Source of the DNA: JANXXV01 sp038230275
GTDB taxonomy: Bacteria > Acidobacteriota > Terriglobia > Bryobacterales > Bryobacteraceae
NCBI GenBank assembly: GCA_038230275.1
Contig: JBBRNO010000002.1
Span: 1-64,000, forward strand
DNA: 64,000 bases
Reading direction: 5' to 3'
Shown: piece after piece, positions 25,361-34,507 of the stretch
Position numbering within the stretch: the first letter of the stretch is position 1
Layout of the letters: each line of letters opens with the position of its first letter
Made by a program: the position numbers and the translations under genes
Notes under the pieces: generated by a model
What the model was told of the DNA's origin: nothing
The model's input: only the letters and a program-made list of their open reading frames with translations
Database searches by the model: none

Positions 25361-26254
25361 TTAGACGCCCTTCTGGATATCGCGATGCGTTTCTTTCACC
25401 TTGTAACCGGCTTTTTGTAAGCGCTTTCGAATGTCCGAGGCAATCATTACGGACCTGTGATGCCCGCCGGTGCAACCGAAGGCAATGGTCAAATAGCTCT
25501 TTCCTTCGTTGATGTAATGTGGCAGCAGATAGACCAGGAGTTGCGAAATACGCTCAATGAACTCGATGCTTTGCGGAAACGACCGGATGTACCGCGCGAC
25601 GCCGGCATGCTTCCCGGTCTTCTTCTTGAACTCCGGAATGTAGTTCGGGTTCGGCAGAAACCGGACGTCAAACACCAGGTCGCTATCGGTTGGAACTCCG
25701 TGGCGGTAACCGAAGCTGGTTACATTCACCATGATTTGCGCGCCGGCCTTGGCTTCCCCGAACTTTTCCGTCACCGCGGCGCGCAGTTCATGAACGTTGA
25801 ACTTCGACGTATCGATGATGTGGTCGGCCAGGGCGCGGATCGGCACCAACTGCTCGCGCTCGCTGCGCACGCTCTTGGCAACCGAGGTATGCGTGCCCAG
25901 CGGGTGCGGACGGCGGGTTTCACTGAAGCGGCGGACAAGGGAATCGTCAGCCGCCTCCAGAAATAGCAGGGTAGTGGGCAGGTCGCGCTTGATCTTTTTA
26001 TACAGCGCAGGGAAATGCTGCAAGGCTTCGCCTTCCCGGATGTCGACCACCAGCGCGGCCCGGCGAATTGTGGGAGACTCCCGTGTCAACTCGGCGAATT
26101 TTGGAATAAGATCGATCGGCAGGTTATCCACGGCGTAGTAACCCAGGTCCTCAAGACTCTTGAGGACAGTGCCCTTCCCTGAGCCGCTCAGCCCGGTGAT
26201 AATCACCAGGTGAGAGCCCGGGGCTTTAATTGCCGATTGACCTGTCAGAGGCAA
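25361..26254 (-). CDS. rapZ: RapZ, RNase adapter / nucleotide-binding protein
   Basis: A 297-residue P-loop protein. The Walker A motif is GLSGSGKGT near residue 22, followed by KSLEDLGYYAVDNLP, both hallmarks of RapZ/YvcJ. The C-terminal domain carries GCTGGHHRSV, the conserved signature. In Escherichia coli RapZ controls GlmZ and thereby amino-sugar synthesis; in other phyla the role is less clear. It follows hpf by 5 bp in an operon order like that of proteobacteria, but without ptsN between. Confidence 0.92.
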   Translation of the reverse strand: MPLTGQSAIKAPGSHLVIITGLSGSGKGTVLKSLEDLGYYAVDNLPIDLIPKFAELTRESPTIRRAALVVDIREGEALQHFPALYKKIKRDLPTTLLFLEAADDSLVRRFSETRRPHPLGTHTSVAKSVRSEREQLVPIRALADHIIDTSKFNVHELRAAVTEKFGEAKAGAQIMVNVTSFGYRHGVPTDSDLVFDVRFLPNPNYIPEFKKKTGKHAGVARYIRSFPQSIEFIERISQLLVYLLPHYINEGKSYLTIAFGCTGGHHRSVMIASDIRKRLQKAGYKVKETHRDIQKGV

Positions 26255-26259
26255 TCGAA

Positions 26260-26823
26260 TTAGCTCTCGATGAGATCCAAGTGGCCGTCCGGCCGCCGGA
26301 TCAGGACCGACAGGCAGCCCTTCTTAGCATCCCGGTAGACAACGTAGTCTCCGTCCTTGCCCAGGTCGAGGATGGCTTCATCAAGGGTCATTGGCTTACG
26401 GGTCGACGCCTTGGTATCCACCTGATAGACCGTCTTCGCCGATCCGTTCTTACGCGACGCCGGCTCCACGGCGGCAACAATGTCAGCCGTATTCGACTCC
26501 CCTTTCACCCATGGCGCTTTGGTGTTCTTATCCACGTCGCGGCGCTTGGCGCGCAACTTTAGAATCTGCTTCTCCAGCTTATCTAGCGCACCGGTCATGG
26601 CCGTGTACTGATCGCCGTCGTCGGTGGCGCCCACCAGCGAATGATCCATATAGTTGACGGTGATCTCAGCGCTGTGCACGCCGCGTTTGCGGGAAAGAAT
26701 GACGTGCGAACTCTTCTCTCCCTTGCCGTCGAGGATCTTGGCCAGCTTCTTGAATCGCGCTTCTATCTTCTCGGTCTGAGCCGGATAAAACTTCTCTTGT
26801 TTACCTTTGTAGGTGATGTTCAT
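26260..26823 (-). CDS. hpf: Ribosome hibernation promoting factor, long form
   Basis: A 187-residue protein. The N-terminal HPF/RaiA domain (about 1-100) reads MNITYKGKQEKFYPAQTEK and continues with a typical beta-alpha-beta pattern; KLEKQILKLRAKRRD follows. The C-terminal part (about 130-187: KPMTLDEAILDLGKDGDYVVYRDAKKG) is the dimerisation domain of the long form, which makes 100S ribosomes on its own. Found between rpoN (58 bp upstream) and rapZ (5 bp downstream). Confidence 0.93.
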   Translation of the reverse strand: MNITYKGKQEKFYPAQTEKIEARFKKLAKILDGKGEKSSHVILSRKRGVHSAEITVNYMDHSLVGATDDGDQYTAMTGALDKLEKQILKLRAKRRDVDKNTKAPWVKGESNTADIVAAVEPASRKNGSAKTVYQVDTKASTRKPMTLDEAILDLGKDGDYVVYRDAKKGCLSVLIRRPDGHLDLIES

Positions 26824-26881
26824 GTGTACAACCTCCCAATGGCGCGGGGACTCTGGTCCCGGCCTGAGGATGCAATATCAG

Positions 26882-28501
26882 TTACTCCCGTACGCGCCGC
26901 TGATGTGTGGAAGGAATCTTCATATCCTCCCGGTACTTTGCGACGGTGCGGCGTGTCACTTGAATGCCTTCGCGCTGCAGTTGGGCTGTGATCTGCTCAT
27001 CGGTTAATGGTTGCGAGGGGTTTTCCTCCGCGATCATTTTCTTGACTCTCCGTTTCAAAATCAGGAGCGGAGTAGCACTGCCGGAAGGACCTTGCACAGC
27101 TTCCGAGAAAAAGTATCGGAGTTCGAATACACCCTGTGGCGTGTGCGCATATTTGCTGGCCACGGCCCGGCTCACGGTTGACGGGTGTACACCAATCTCC
27201 TCAGCCACCTCCTTAATCATCATCGGCTTCAGTTCATCTATGCCGCGGTCAAGGAAATCGCCCTGCCGCTGCACAATGGACTGGCAAACTTTCAGAATCG
27301 TCTGTTTGCGCTGTTCGATGTTTTTCATTAGCATCAGCGCGGAGGCATAACGCTCTTTGACGTAATTGCGGACTTCCTTACTCGGCTCATTATCGCGGTC
27401 GAGCATGCGGCGGTACTGCGCATTGAGCCGGAGTTGCGGCAGGTCCTCGTCGTTCAACTGGATGAGAAAGTCGTCTCCGTCCTTAGTAATGTAAACGTCC
27501 GGCTCCACCGCACGCGGTGCGGACGTCGTGAATCGCAGCCCGGGGCGCGGATCAAGCCGGCGAATCATATTCACCGCGACCTGAATGTGTTCCAGCGGCC
27601 GGCCCAAAACTTTCGCCAGCTCTTTAAACTGCCGGGTCTCCAGCAGTTTCAGGTGACTGGAGATAATCTGCCAAGCCACTCCGCCGCGGCCGTTATGCTG
27701 TTCCAGTTGGATTAGCAGACACTCGCGCATGTCGCGCGCGGCAATCCCGGATGGATCCAGAGACTGTACCGCTTTGAGGGCCGCCTTGACATCTTCGATG
27801 GTGTGCAGTCCGGATTCGGACAGCTCTTCCACCGACATCATTAGATATCCGTCGTCGTCCAGATTTCCGATGACCGAGTCGGCGGCTTCGCGAACCGATT
27901 CCGGCAGAACTTCAATGCTGAGCTGACCCTGCAGATGGTCGGCCAAGGTTACCGGGGCAGAGAGAAACGTTTCGAACGACGGCTTCTCAATGGCTTCGGC
28001 GGATGGAGTCTTGTATCCAGGGTCGAGGTAATCGTCGAAGAAGGAACCGAAGTCGATTTCGTCGAAGGGATCGGAGTCCTTCTTCGGTTCCGGCAGATCG
28101 GGGTCAACCGGAGTGGTCGCCGCAGGCAGTTCAGAGCTAAAGTCCGACGTGAAATCGGAGGCAAAATCGGAAGAGGAAGGGGACGCTCCGGCGTCTGAGA
28201 ACGATTCGATGGGTTCCGCTTCTCCGGCGGCATTCGTCTGGCTTAACTGCTGCAGGATGGATTGATCGGCAGGCTCGGCGGAACGTTCGCGCTCCAGCAT
28301 CGCCTGTACTTCTTCCTGAGTAAGTTCCTCACCGGCATCCAAAGATTCTTCAAGAACGGGGTTGAGGGCGATTTCCTGCGAAATCATTTCCTTCAATTCC
28401 AGCCTGTTCAGCTGAAGCACCGTGACCATCTGTACGAGGCCCGGTGTCAGGATCTGCTTTTGCGCTACTCGCAATTGCAATCTGGGAGATAGCAAGCTCA
28501 T
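26882..28501 (-). CDS. rpoN: RNA polymerase sigma-54 factor
   Basis: A 539-residue sigma-54. Region I begins LSPRLQLRVAQKQILTPGLVQ, region II is long and acidic (about 50-150), and the C-terminal RpoN box is read in ARRTVAKYRED-like form as VTRRTVAKYREDM. The helix-turn-helix HPSTVSRAVASKY lies in the core. It directs transcription from -24/-12 promoters with AAA+ activators, none of which lies in this window. Position in the lpt-rpoN-hpf-rapZ order is typical. Confidence 0.95.
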   Translation of the reverse strand: MSLLSPRLQLRVAQKQILTPGLVQMVTVLQLNRLELKEMISQEIALNPVLEESLDAGEELTQEEVQAMLERERSAEPADQSILQQLSQTNAAGEAEPIESFSDAGASPSSSDFASDFTSDFSSELPAATTPVDPDLPEPKKDSDPFDEIDFGSFFDDYLDPGYKTPSAEAIEKPSFETFLSAPVTLADHLQGQLSIEVLPESVREAADSVIGNLDDDGYLMMSVEELSESGLHTIEDVKAALKAVQSLDPSGIAARDMRECLLIQLEQHNGRGGVAWQIISSHLKLLETRQFKELAKVLGRPLEHIQVAVNMIRRLDPRPGLRFTTSAPRAVEPDVYITKDGDDFLIQLNDEDLPQLRLNAQYRRMLDRDNEPSKEVRNYVKERYASALMLMKNIEQRKQTILKVCQSIVQRQGDFLDRGIDELKPMMIKEVAEEIGVHPSTVSRAVASKYAHTPQGVFELRYFFSEAVQGPSGSATPLLILKRRVKKMIAEENPSQPLTDEQITAQLQREGIQVTRRTVAKYREDMKIPSTHQRRVRE

Positions 28502-28563
28502 CTGTCGTCATGATATCAGAGGCAAAAACCGGCCAGAGGTTTCTATCTAAAGTGGTTCGGCGG

Positions 28564-29310
28564 CTACTGCGTATACCCGCCCATCTGATCCCACTGGAAC
28601 GATTCGCCCAGGTAAACGCGCTTCACTTCCGGATCCCGTCCGAGAGCCTCAGGCGTTCCGGCGCGGAAAATCTTGCCGTTGTTGATGATATAGGCACGGT
28701 CCGTGACGGCCAGCGTTTCGCGGACGTTGTGGTCGGTAACCAGAATGCCGATGCCCGAACGTTTCAGTTCGAAAATGATTTTCTGAATTTCAAGCACCTG
28801 GATAGGATCGATGCCGGAAAAGGGTTCGTCCAGCAGCAGGAAGTGCGGATTGATGGCCAGCGATCTGGCAATCTCCACCCGGCGGCGTTCCCCGCCCGAC
28901 AATGCGTAGCCTTTGTTATGCCGGACCTTGTCGAGGCCCAGTTGCTCAATCAACTGGTTCATGCGGTCGCGGCGGACGTGGGAATTGAGCGAAAGCGTTT
29001 CCAGGATGGCTAGCAGATTCTCTTCCACCGAAAGCTTGCGGAACACCGAGGGTTCCTGCGGCAGGTAACTGATGCCGCGGCGGGCTCGCTGGTACATGGG
29101 CAGTTCCGTGATGTCCGTATCGTCCAGCATCACGCTACCGGAATCTGGACTGATCAGACCGACAATCATGTAGAAGGACGTTGTCTTCCCTGCCCCATTG
29201 GGTCCAAGCAGCCCCACCACTTGCCCTTGCGACACGGAAATGGAGACGTCGTCCACCACTTTGCGTCCACGATAAGTTTTAGAAAGCTCGCACGTCTGAA
29301 GGGTTTGCAT
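28564..29310 (-). CDS. lptB: LPS export ABC transporter ATP-binding protein LptB
   Basis: A 248-residue ABC ATPase. Walker A GPNGAGKTT, signature LSGGERRRVEIAR, Walker B FLLLDEPFSGID and the H-loop TDHNV are all present. The IEQLGL and RKLSVEENL segments match LptB. It powers lipopolysaccharide transport with LptF/LptG and the LptC-LptA bridge. It lies 21 bp after the lptCA-like gene and 62 bp before rpoN on the same strand. Confidence 0.95.
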   Translation of the reverse strand: MQTLQTCELSKTYRGRKVVDDVSISVSQGQVVGLLGPNGAGKTTSFYMIVGLISPDSGSVMLDDTDITELPMYQRARRGISYLPQEPSVFRKLSVEENLLAILETLSLNSHVRRDRMNQLIEQLGLDKVRHNKGYALSGGERRRVEIARSLAINPHFLLLDEPFSGIDPIQVLEIQKIIFELKRSGIGILVTDHNVRETLAVTDRAYIINNGKIFRAGTPEALGRDPEVKRVYLGESFQWDQMGGYTQ

Positions 29311-29331
29311 TGTCTTGATCAGTGCGTGCGG

Positions 29332-31602
29332 TCACTTGCGGCGGAGGTTGGTTTCCGTAGGCAGACTAACCGCCCCGTCAACCAGAAGCCTATCATTGTT
29401 GGAAAACCAGGTCAATTGTTTGCCCTTGGTGGTTCCGCGAAGCGAGTCCACCAGTTGCGGCTGGCCATTCCGCAGGATGACTTTCGCTTCATCCACGTAG
29501 TATTCCGCGTGTTCGGAAGTTCCGGTGCGTTTGCGGCCAGGGGAAGACTGGACGATCTTCACGGCCCCATCCGCGAATGCCTTGTCCAGACTGGAGCCGG
29601 AACCGGCTTCGGCACTCTTTAAGTACGACAACAATTCGCGGGACTGGACGTCAAGACCCGGCCGGTTTAAGGACACTCCGTTCGTATAGTGCGCCACACG
29701 TTCGGAATCCACATAAGTCATATCGGGAGCTTTGATAGTTGTAAACACCGCAGCCTTGGCAGCAGTTTTGGGTGCCGTCGATTTAGCCGTACTGGATTTG
29801 TCCAAGAACTGGCTGACCACGTTGCCGTGCGCTTCTAATTTGCCCTCGTCGCGATCGATGAAAATCTGATTGGCCTGCAACCGGTTTGGTCCCTGCCAAA
29901 GGATGGCATTGCCCTCGTAGTGGATCTGCAGATTGTCGTCGGTGGATGTCATGCGCGCGGCTTTTGCCTGGATCGGATCGTCGCCCGAGAGCATACCGGA
30001 AGCGTCCTTCTTCTTTTCCGGAACGCGGGTGGAGGTGACGTTTCCGGCGGCCTCAAAATCGCCCGATTTCTGGTTTAGCAAGATCTTGTCGGCGGAGGTG
30101 GACCCGGTAGGATCCCAAACGCGCGAGCCAGGACCGGTGAGCGTAATGGAGTTTTTCGCGTAGTCCAGAACGGCGCGGTCGGTGCGGGCTTTGCGTTCGC
30201 CCGCCTCGTAGCGGAAATCGTTCCACTGTTCCAACTTTGTGAGCGTGCCGCCCTTGGGTTCAAATTCCGCCAGCAGATCCTTGCTGGATGTAATGGCGGG
30301 GGGAATGGGCGGCTTGCCTTTCACCTGTTCCGATTCCGTGCGCGTGGTGGCCGTCACCGCGCGGAACGATTCGATCTGATTCTGGGCTCCGTAGGTAATC
30401 CAGAACCGCTCACCGTTCAGGAAGCGATGTTTCTGGCCAGGGGCGTTGGGAACGAATTCCAGCGAACCGGGTGTGTGCGTTTCAACGGTTTGAATCTCCT
30501 GTCCGCCGGGCTTCATATCCACCTGGATCACCTCGCTGCGCATGATCTTCGTTTCTTGCGGCTGCGTATTCGGACGCGGAATCGGCTTCGACTCAATGAC
30601 GCTCTTGCCTCGGGAAGTCGCTTTTTGCAGCGTGCTGGAATCGCCCGAGGTATCGAACTCCATATCCACACGAGTGGCGGTGATGGTGGTGCTGGCTGTG
30701 GCGGAGGTGGAAAGAAGCTTGGCGTTATTTTCGCCGGTAATCGTCTTCACGATGCCGTCTTCGTCGAAGTTCATCCGGAGTTGGTCCGCGGCGTAATCCA
30801 GCCTGCGTTTGGGATCGAGATCCACTCCGTGCGCGTGCTGCGCATCCACCAGTTGAATGACGCCCTCGTTCAGGAAAACAGTGGAATCGGCGGCATCCAG
30901 CGTCAAGGTATCGCGCTTCAATCGGGACCATGGGGAGAGCAGAACCTTCTGCTCTTTCTCTTTGTAGACCAGCGCGCCCGCTTCCACCTGCATCGTCTTG
31001 CCTTTGGTGGTCCGCGGATGCCAGAGTAGCGAAACGTCTTTAAACATCCGCAGCTCTCCGCTGGCGGGATCGTACTCGGCCCCGGTGGCGGTGCCCTCGC
31101 CACGATCGAAGGTGAAAGCAGCGGCACGATCCGTGAACGCCTTTCCGGATTTGCTGTCGTAGCGCACGCCGGAAGACTTGATGATCAACAGTTTGCCGCT
31201 GGGCGTGGGTGCGTCGCCCGACGGGACGCCCAAAGTGATTTCCACATCGCCTTCGGAATAGAGAACGCCATCGGATTTATCGAACAGAGCCTTTTCGCTG
31301 CGCACCTGGTCGAAGGCGTCATTGGTCTTATGAAAGACACGGAGGTCCACGCCTTCGAGCTCGTAACGGTTGCCTTCCGATGTCTCGCGCATATCCCTGG
31401 CGTGGATGCGGAAAACGCTGCGGTTGCCGTCGTCCTTGGTCATGGTCCAGCCGTTAAGCTTGGCGCTGGTGCCGGTGGGAAGCGAATCCGGAATGGGCGG
31501 GGCCGCTTTCGCCTGAAATGTCTTCTGCTTGATGTAGATGAATCCGACTGTCGCTGCGATCGCGAGGATGAGCAGCAGAATAAGCCGGCGGGTTCGCCGC
31601 AT
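29332..31602 (-). CDS. LptC/LptA-type LPS transport protein, large multidomain form
   Basis: A 756-residue protein with one N-terminal membrane anchor (RRLILLLILAIAATVGFIY). The first about 200 residues match LptC (GWTMTKDDGN, YELEGVDLRVF, GVLYSEGDVEI). The remainder is a series of OstA/LptA-like beta segments: TLTLDAADSTVF, NQKSGDFEAAGNVTSTR, IFIDRDEGKLEAHGNVV. In most Gram-negatives LptC (about 190 residues) and LptA (about 180) are separate; here one long protein could span more of the periplasm. The ATG at 31602 is preferred over one at 31752 because the upstream segment is a repeat duplication. Confidence 0.85.
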   Translation of the reverse strand: MRRTRRLILLLILAIAATVGFIYIKQKTFQAKAAPPIPDSLPTGTSAKLNGWTMTKDDGNRSVFRIHARDMRETSEGNRYELEGVDLRVFHKTNDAFDQVRSEKALFDKSDGVLYSEGDVEITLGVPSGDAPTPSGKLLIIKSSGVRYDSKSGKAFTDRAAAFTFDRGEGTATGAEYDPASGELRMFKDVSLLWHPRTTKGKTMQVEAGALVYKEKEQKVLLSPWSRLKRDTLTLDAADSTVFLNEGVIQLVDAQHAHGVDLDPKRRLDYAADQLRMNFDEDGIVKTITGENNAKLLSTSATASTTITATRVDMEFDTSGDSSTLQKATSRGKSVIESKPIPRPNTQPQETKIMRSEVIQVDMKPGGQEIQTVETHTPGSLEFVPNAPGQKHRFLNGERFWITYGAQNQIESFRAVTATTRTESEQVKGKPPIPPAITSSKDLLAEFEPKGGTLTKLEQWNDFRYEAGERKARTDRAVLDYAKNSITLTGPGSRVWDPTGSTSADKILLNQKSGDFEAAGNVTSTRVPEKKKDASGMLSGDDPIQAKAARMTSTDDNLQIHYEGNAILWQGPNRLQANQIFIDRDEGKLEAHGNVVSQFLDKSSTAKSTAPKTAAKAAVFTTIKAPDMTYVDSERVAHYTNGVSLNRPGLDVQSRELLSYLKSAEAGSGSSLDKAFADGAVKIVQSSPGRKRTGTSEHAEYYVDEAKVILRNGQPQLVDSLRGTTKGKQLTWFSNNDRLLVDGAVSLPTETNLRRK

Positions 31603-31613
31603 GGTTGTATCTT

Positions 31614-31661
31614 CAGAATAGCAGAAAGCGACTTCCGCAGAATAGCAGAAAGCGACTTCCG
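31614..31661. repeat. Perfect tandem duplication, 24-bp unit
   Basis: CAGAATAGCAGAAAGCGACT (and four more bases) occurs at 31614-31637 and again at 31638-31661 without mismatch. It lies 11 bp upstream of the lptCA start codon and would lengthen its leader. Upstream of it the open frame continues without a supported start, so this is treated as non-coding. Confidence 0.85.
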
Positions 31662-31733
31662 CGAGATTGCTGGTAAAGATGCCTGCGTAAAACATTGGAC
31701 CACGATGATCGCAGGCCGGGCCTGGGGGCAGAA

Positions 31734-31939
31734 ATTGGCTTTGTTCGTGCAATTGGGGCAGGAACTGCGGCTCCGTTCGGCCTGCCCATTTTTACGAAAC
31801 GGAGCCAACCCGGCCACTGTTGGGTTTGTTCGTGCGATCTCAGGCACGAACTGCTATTCAATTGTCGAAGATCTACGGGCGGAGCCTCGTTCGGAAGATG
31901 CCCTCATGTCCGGTGCGGATTTTGCGAAACGAAGCCAAT
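31734..31939. repeat. Cluster of short related repeats in alternating orientation
   Basis: ATTGGCTTTGTTCGTGC (31734-31750) and GTTGGGTTTGTTCGTGC ending at 31835 (15 of 17 identical) alternate with inverted relatives ACGAAACGGAGCCAA (31794-31808) and GCGAAACGAAGCCAAT (31924-31939). The stretch 31662-32236 otherwise holds no supported gene; several short frames exist but none has a ribosome site or a family pattern. It resembles the interspersed intergenic repeats of Solibacter-type genomes, an impression that needs a genome search. Confidence 0.5.
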
Positions 31940-32236
31940 CGCGTAATCGGACCCTGCTTTCCAATTGTCAGAATAGCCGGCTGCTGGGATAGGGCCGAAT
32001 TCCATTTTTAGCAAGTGGCTGCGTTTGGTTAATCTTAGGGGCCGAAAATAGTTGTGATTCGCCATCGCGATGGTTTCAGACGGCGGGGAACACCTCAACG
32101 CCCAACGCTTTCCGGTTTCCCGCTGCTGGCGTCATGAGCGCGGTTTACCGGGGCCAGCGGCCGCACGGCACTAAGCTTCCTTAATCTTAGTCAAGCAACT
32201 GTAATAGTCTTTTATTCAACATGTTAGACAAAACTA

Positions 32237-32263
32237 TTGTCACTCCTCGCCTTAGTGTGCTAA
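32237..32263. promoter_or_regulatory. CIRCE-like HrcA operator upstream of groES
   Basis: TTGTCACTC-N9-GTGTGCTAA matches the CIRCE consensus TTAGCACTC-N9-GAGTGCTAA at 15 of 18 arm positions with the exact 9-bp spacer. TTGTCA at its left end and AATAAT about 19 bp downstream could be the -35 and -10 elements, so HrcA binding would block initiation. It lies 68 bp before the groES start. Heat-shock repression by HrcA is inferred from the known family; hrcA is not in this window. Confidence 0.75.
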
Positions 32264-32330
32264 TAATTGGGAGTAACGAAGTTCAATTCGAACAATTCAC
32301 ATTCACAACGTTAGTATGGAGGTTGTAACA

Positions 32331-32651
32331 ATGGCACTGAACATTCGACCGCTCTATGACCGCATTGTGGTCAAACGGCTTACCGAGACTGAGGAAAAGA
32401 CCGCGAGCGGACTGTTTATCCCGGATTCGGCGAAAGAAAAGCCCCAGGAAGGGGAAGTAGTGGCAACCGGTAAAGGCAAGCGTCTGGAAGACGGCAAGAT
32501 TGTGCCGCTCGACGTACAAGTCGGCGACCGGATTCTGTTTGGCAAATACTCTGGCAGCGACATCAAAATCGACAACACAGAGTACATGATCATGCGTGAG
32601 GACGAAGTCCTCGGAATCCTCAGCGGCGCTGAGAAGAAAGCAAAAGCTTAG
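32331..32651 (+). CDS. groES: Co-chaperonin GroES
   Basis: A 106-residue GroES. The sequence begins MALNIRPLYDRIVVKR and contains the mobile loop segment TEEKTASGLFIPD and the roof-region VGDRILFGKYSGSDIKI. The ATG at 32331 has GGAGG 8 nt upstream; an ATG at 32316 reads through that ribosome site and is rejected. It caps the GroEL ring during protein folding. groEL follows after 21 bp, with AGGAGAG before its start. Confidence 0.96.
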   Translation: MALNIRPLYDRIVVKRLTETEEKTASGLFIPDSAKEKPQEGEVVATGKGKRLEDGKIVPLDVQVGDRILFGKYSGSDIKIDNTEYMIMREDEVLGILSGAEKKAKA

Positions 32652-32672
32652 TAGGTATCAGGAGAGAATCAC

Positions 32673-34304
32673 ATGCCAGCAAAACAAATTGTATACAGCG
32701 AAAATTCACGGCAGGCAATTCTACGCGGCGTCAACCAGTTGGCTGATGCTGTAAAAGTCACCTTGGGCCCCAAGGGCCGCAACGTTGTCCTCGAGAAGAA
32801 GTTCGGCGGACCGACGATCACCAAGGACGGCGTCACCGTAGCGAAAGAAATCGAGCTGGCCAACCCGCTCGAAAACATGGGCGCGCAGATGGTGCGCGAA
32901 GTAGCATCGAAGACTTCGGATGTGGCCGGCGACGGCACCACGACGGCAACCATTCTGGCGCAGTCGATTTTCCGCGAAGGCGTGAAGTCGGTCGCAGCCG
33001 GTGCGAACCCGATGGCACTGAAGCGCGGCATCGAAGTGGCCGTAGCCGCTGTTGTGGAAGAAGTGAAGAAGTTCAGCAAGCCGGTTTCCGGCGACATGAT
33101 CGCGCAGGTGGGCACCATTTCGGCCAACGGCGATCCGACGATCGGCAACATCATTGCGGAAGCGATGAAAAAGGTCGGCAAAGACGGCGTAATCACTGTG
33201 GAAGAGAGCAAGACCATGGTGACCGAACTGCAGACGGTGGAAGGCATGCAGTTTGACCGCGGCTATCTGAGCCCGTACTTCATCAGCGATCCGGACCGGA
33301 TGGAATGCGTTCTGGAAGAGCCCTATATTCTGATCCACGAGAAGAAGATCAGCAACATGAAGGACCTGCTGCCGGTATTGGAGCAGATTGCCCGCTCCGG
33401 TAAACCGCTGCTGGTCATCGCGGAAGAAGTGGAAGGCGAAGCGCTGGCAACCCTGGTTGTAAACAAGTTGCGCGGCACGCTGAACGCTTGCGCAGTGAAG
33501 GCCCCTGGCTTCGGCGACCGCCGCAAGGCAATGCTGGAAGACATCGCAACCCTCACCGGCGGCAAGGCCGTGTTTGAAGAAACCGGCATCAAGCTGGAAG
33601 GCATCCGTCTGGAAGATCTGGGCCGCGCCAAGCGCGTGACCGTGGACAAGGACAACACCACCATCATCGATGGCGGCGGGGACCACAAAGCGATCGAAGG
33701 CCGCATCAAGCAGTTGCGTGCACAGATCGAAGAAACCACGTCCGACTACGACCGTGAGAAGCTGCAAGAGCGGTTGGCCAAACTGGCCGGCGGCGTTGCG
33801 GTAATCAAGGTTGGCGCTGCAACCGAGACCGAGATGAAGGAAAAGAAGGCTCGTGTTGAAGATGCTCTGCACGCCACTCGCGCCGCGGTTGAAGAAGGGA
33901 TCGTTCCTGGCGGCGGCGTAGCTCTGCTTCGCGCAGCTTCCGCTCTGGACAACCTGAAACTGGAAGGCGACGATCAGATCGGCGTCAACATCATTCGGCG
34001 CGCTTGCGAAGAGCCGGTTCGCCAGATTGTTGGCAATGCCGGTCACGAAGGCGCAGTCATCATCGGGCAGATCCGGGCCAACAAGGACCACGATTTCGGC
34101 TACAACGCCGCGACTGGCCACTTTGAAGACCTGGTGAAGGCAGGCGTGATCGATCCTACCAAGGTGACACGCACCGCTCTGCAGAATGCTTCTTCCATCA
34201 GCGCATTGATGCTGACCACGGAAGCGATGATCTGCGAGATTCCGGAGAAGAAGTCGAACAACGCTCCGGATCCGGGCCATGGCCCTGGCGGGATGGACTA
34301 CTAA
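32673..34304 (+). CDS. groEL: Chaperonin GroEL
   Basis: A 543-residue chaperonin. DGTTTATILAQSI, NPMALKRGIEVAV, GYLSPYFISD and the apical APGFGDRRKAML segment are all conserved, and the chain ends in the GGM-type tail PGGMDY. With GroES it forms the folding chamber for cytosolic proteins. A strong rho-independent terminator follows 21 bp after the stop, so groES-groEL appears to be a two-gene operon under the CIRCE-like operator. Confidence 0.97.
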   Translation: MPAKQIVYSENSRQAILRGVNQLADAVKVTLGPKGRNVVLEKKFGGPTITKDGVTVAKEIELANPLENMGAQMVREVASKTSDVAGDGTTTATILAQSIFREGVKSVAAGANPMALKRGIEVAVAAVVEEVKKFSKPVSGDMIAQVGTISANGDPTIGNIIAEAMKKVGKDGVITVEESKTMVTELQTVEGMQFDRGYLSPYFISDPDRMECVLEEPYILIHEKKISNMKDLLPVLEQIARSGKPLLVIAEEVEGEALATLVVNKLRGTLNACAVKAPGFGDRRKAMLEDIATLTGGKAVFEETGIKLEGIRLEDLGRAKRVTVDKDNTTIIDGGGDHKAIEGRIKQLRAQIEETTSDYDREKLQERLAKLAGGVAVIKVGAATETEMKEKKARVEDALHATRAAVEEGIVPGGGVALLRAASALDNLKLEGDDQIGVNIIRRACEEPVRQIVGNAGHEGAVIIGQIRANKDHDFGYNAATGHFEDLVKAGVIDPTKVTRTALQNASSISALMLTTEAMICEIPEKKSNNAPDPGHGPGGMDY

Positions 34305-34325
34305 GCTAGTTTCGTTCTGTTCCGC

Positions 34326-34364
34326 AAAAAGACCTCCCTGGCAACGGGGAGGCCTTTTTGTTTT
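34326..34364 (+). terminator. Rho-independent terminator of groES-groEL
   Basis: AAAAAGACCTCCC pairs with GGGAGGCCTTTTT with one mismatch around an 8-base loop (34339-34346) and is followed by a T-rich tail to 34364. The stem and U-tract are typical. Confidence 0.9.
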
Positions 34365-34507
34365 GGCTTGGTCTTGTCTATCCGGACGCGATCAGGGCAC
34401 TTGCGATCTTGATGACGAAGATCACTGCCAGAATTGCTGTGAAAAGCACCATCTGGAAACGATGAAACGATGGCACTGAACCTTCAGTCAAAAGATCGGG
34501 TAGAAAC
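34365..34507. other. Non-coding stretch after groEL; possible 24-residue hydrophobic peptide
   Basis: A minus-strand frame from the ATG at 34452 to 34378 would give a 24-residue membrane helix (MVLFTAILAVIFVIK and so on), but no clear ribosome site precedes it and the length is marginal. Nothing else was seen here. Confidence 0.25.

Noticed and set aside
31603..31752. Longer N terminus for the LptC/LptA protein
   Set aside because: The extra residues come from the 24-bp tandem repeat (AEVAFCYS twice) and precede the true membrane anchor without a ribosome site.
32721..34280. Long minus-strand frame (519 codons) opposite groEL
   Set aside because: It is a shadow of the conserved groEL codons; its translation has no family pattern and no ribosome site.
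34378..34452. 24-residue hydrophobic peptide on the minus strand
   Set aside because: No ribosome site or conserved neighbour; one membrane helix of this size arises easily by chance.
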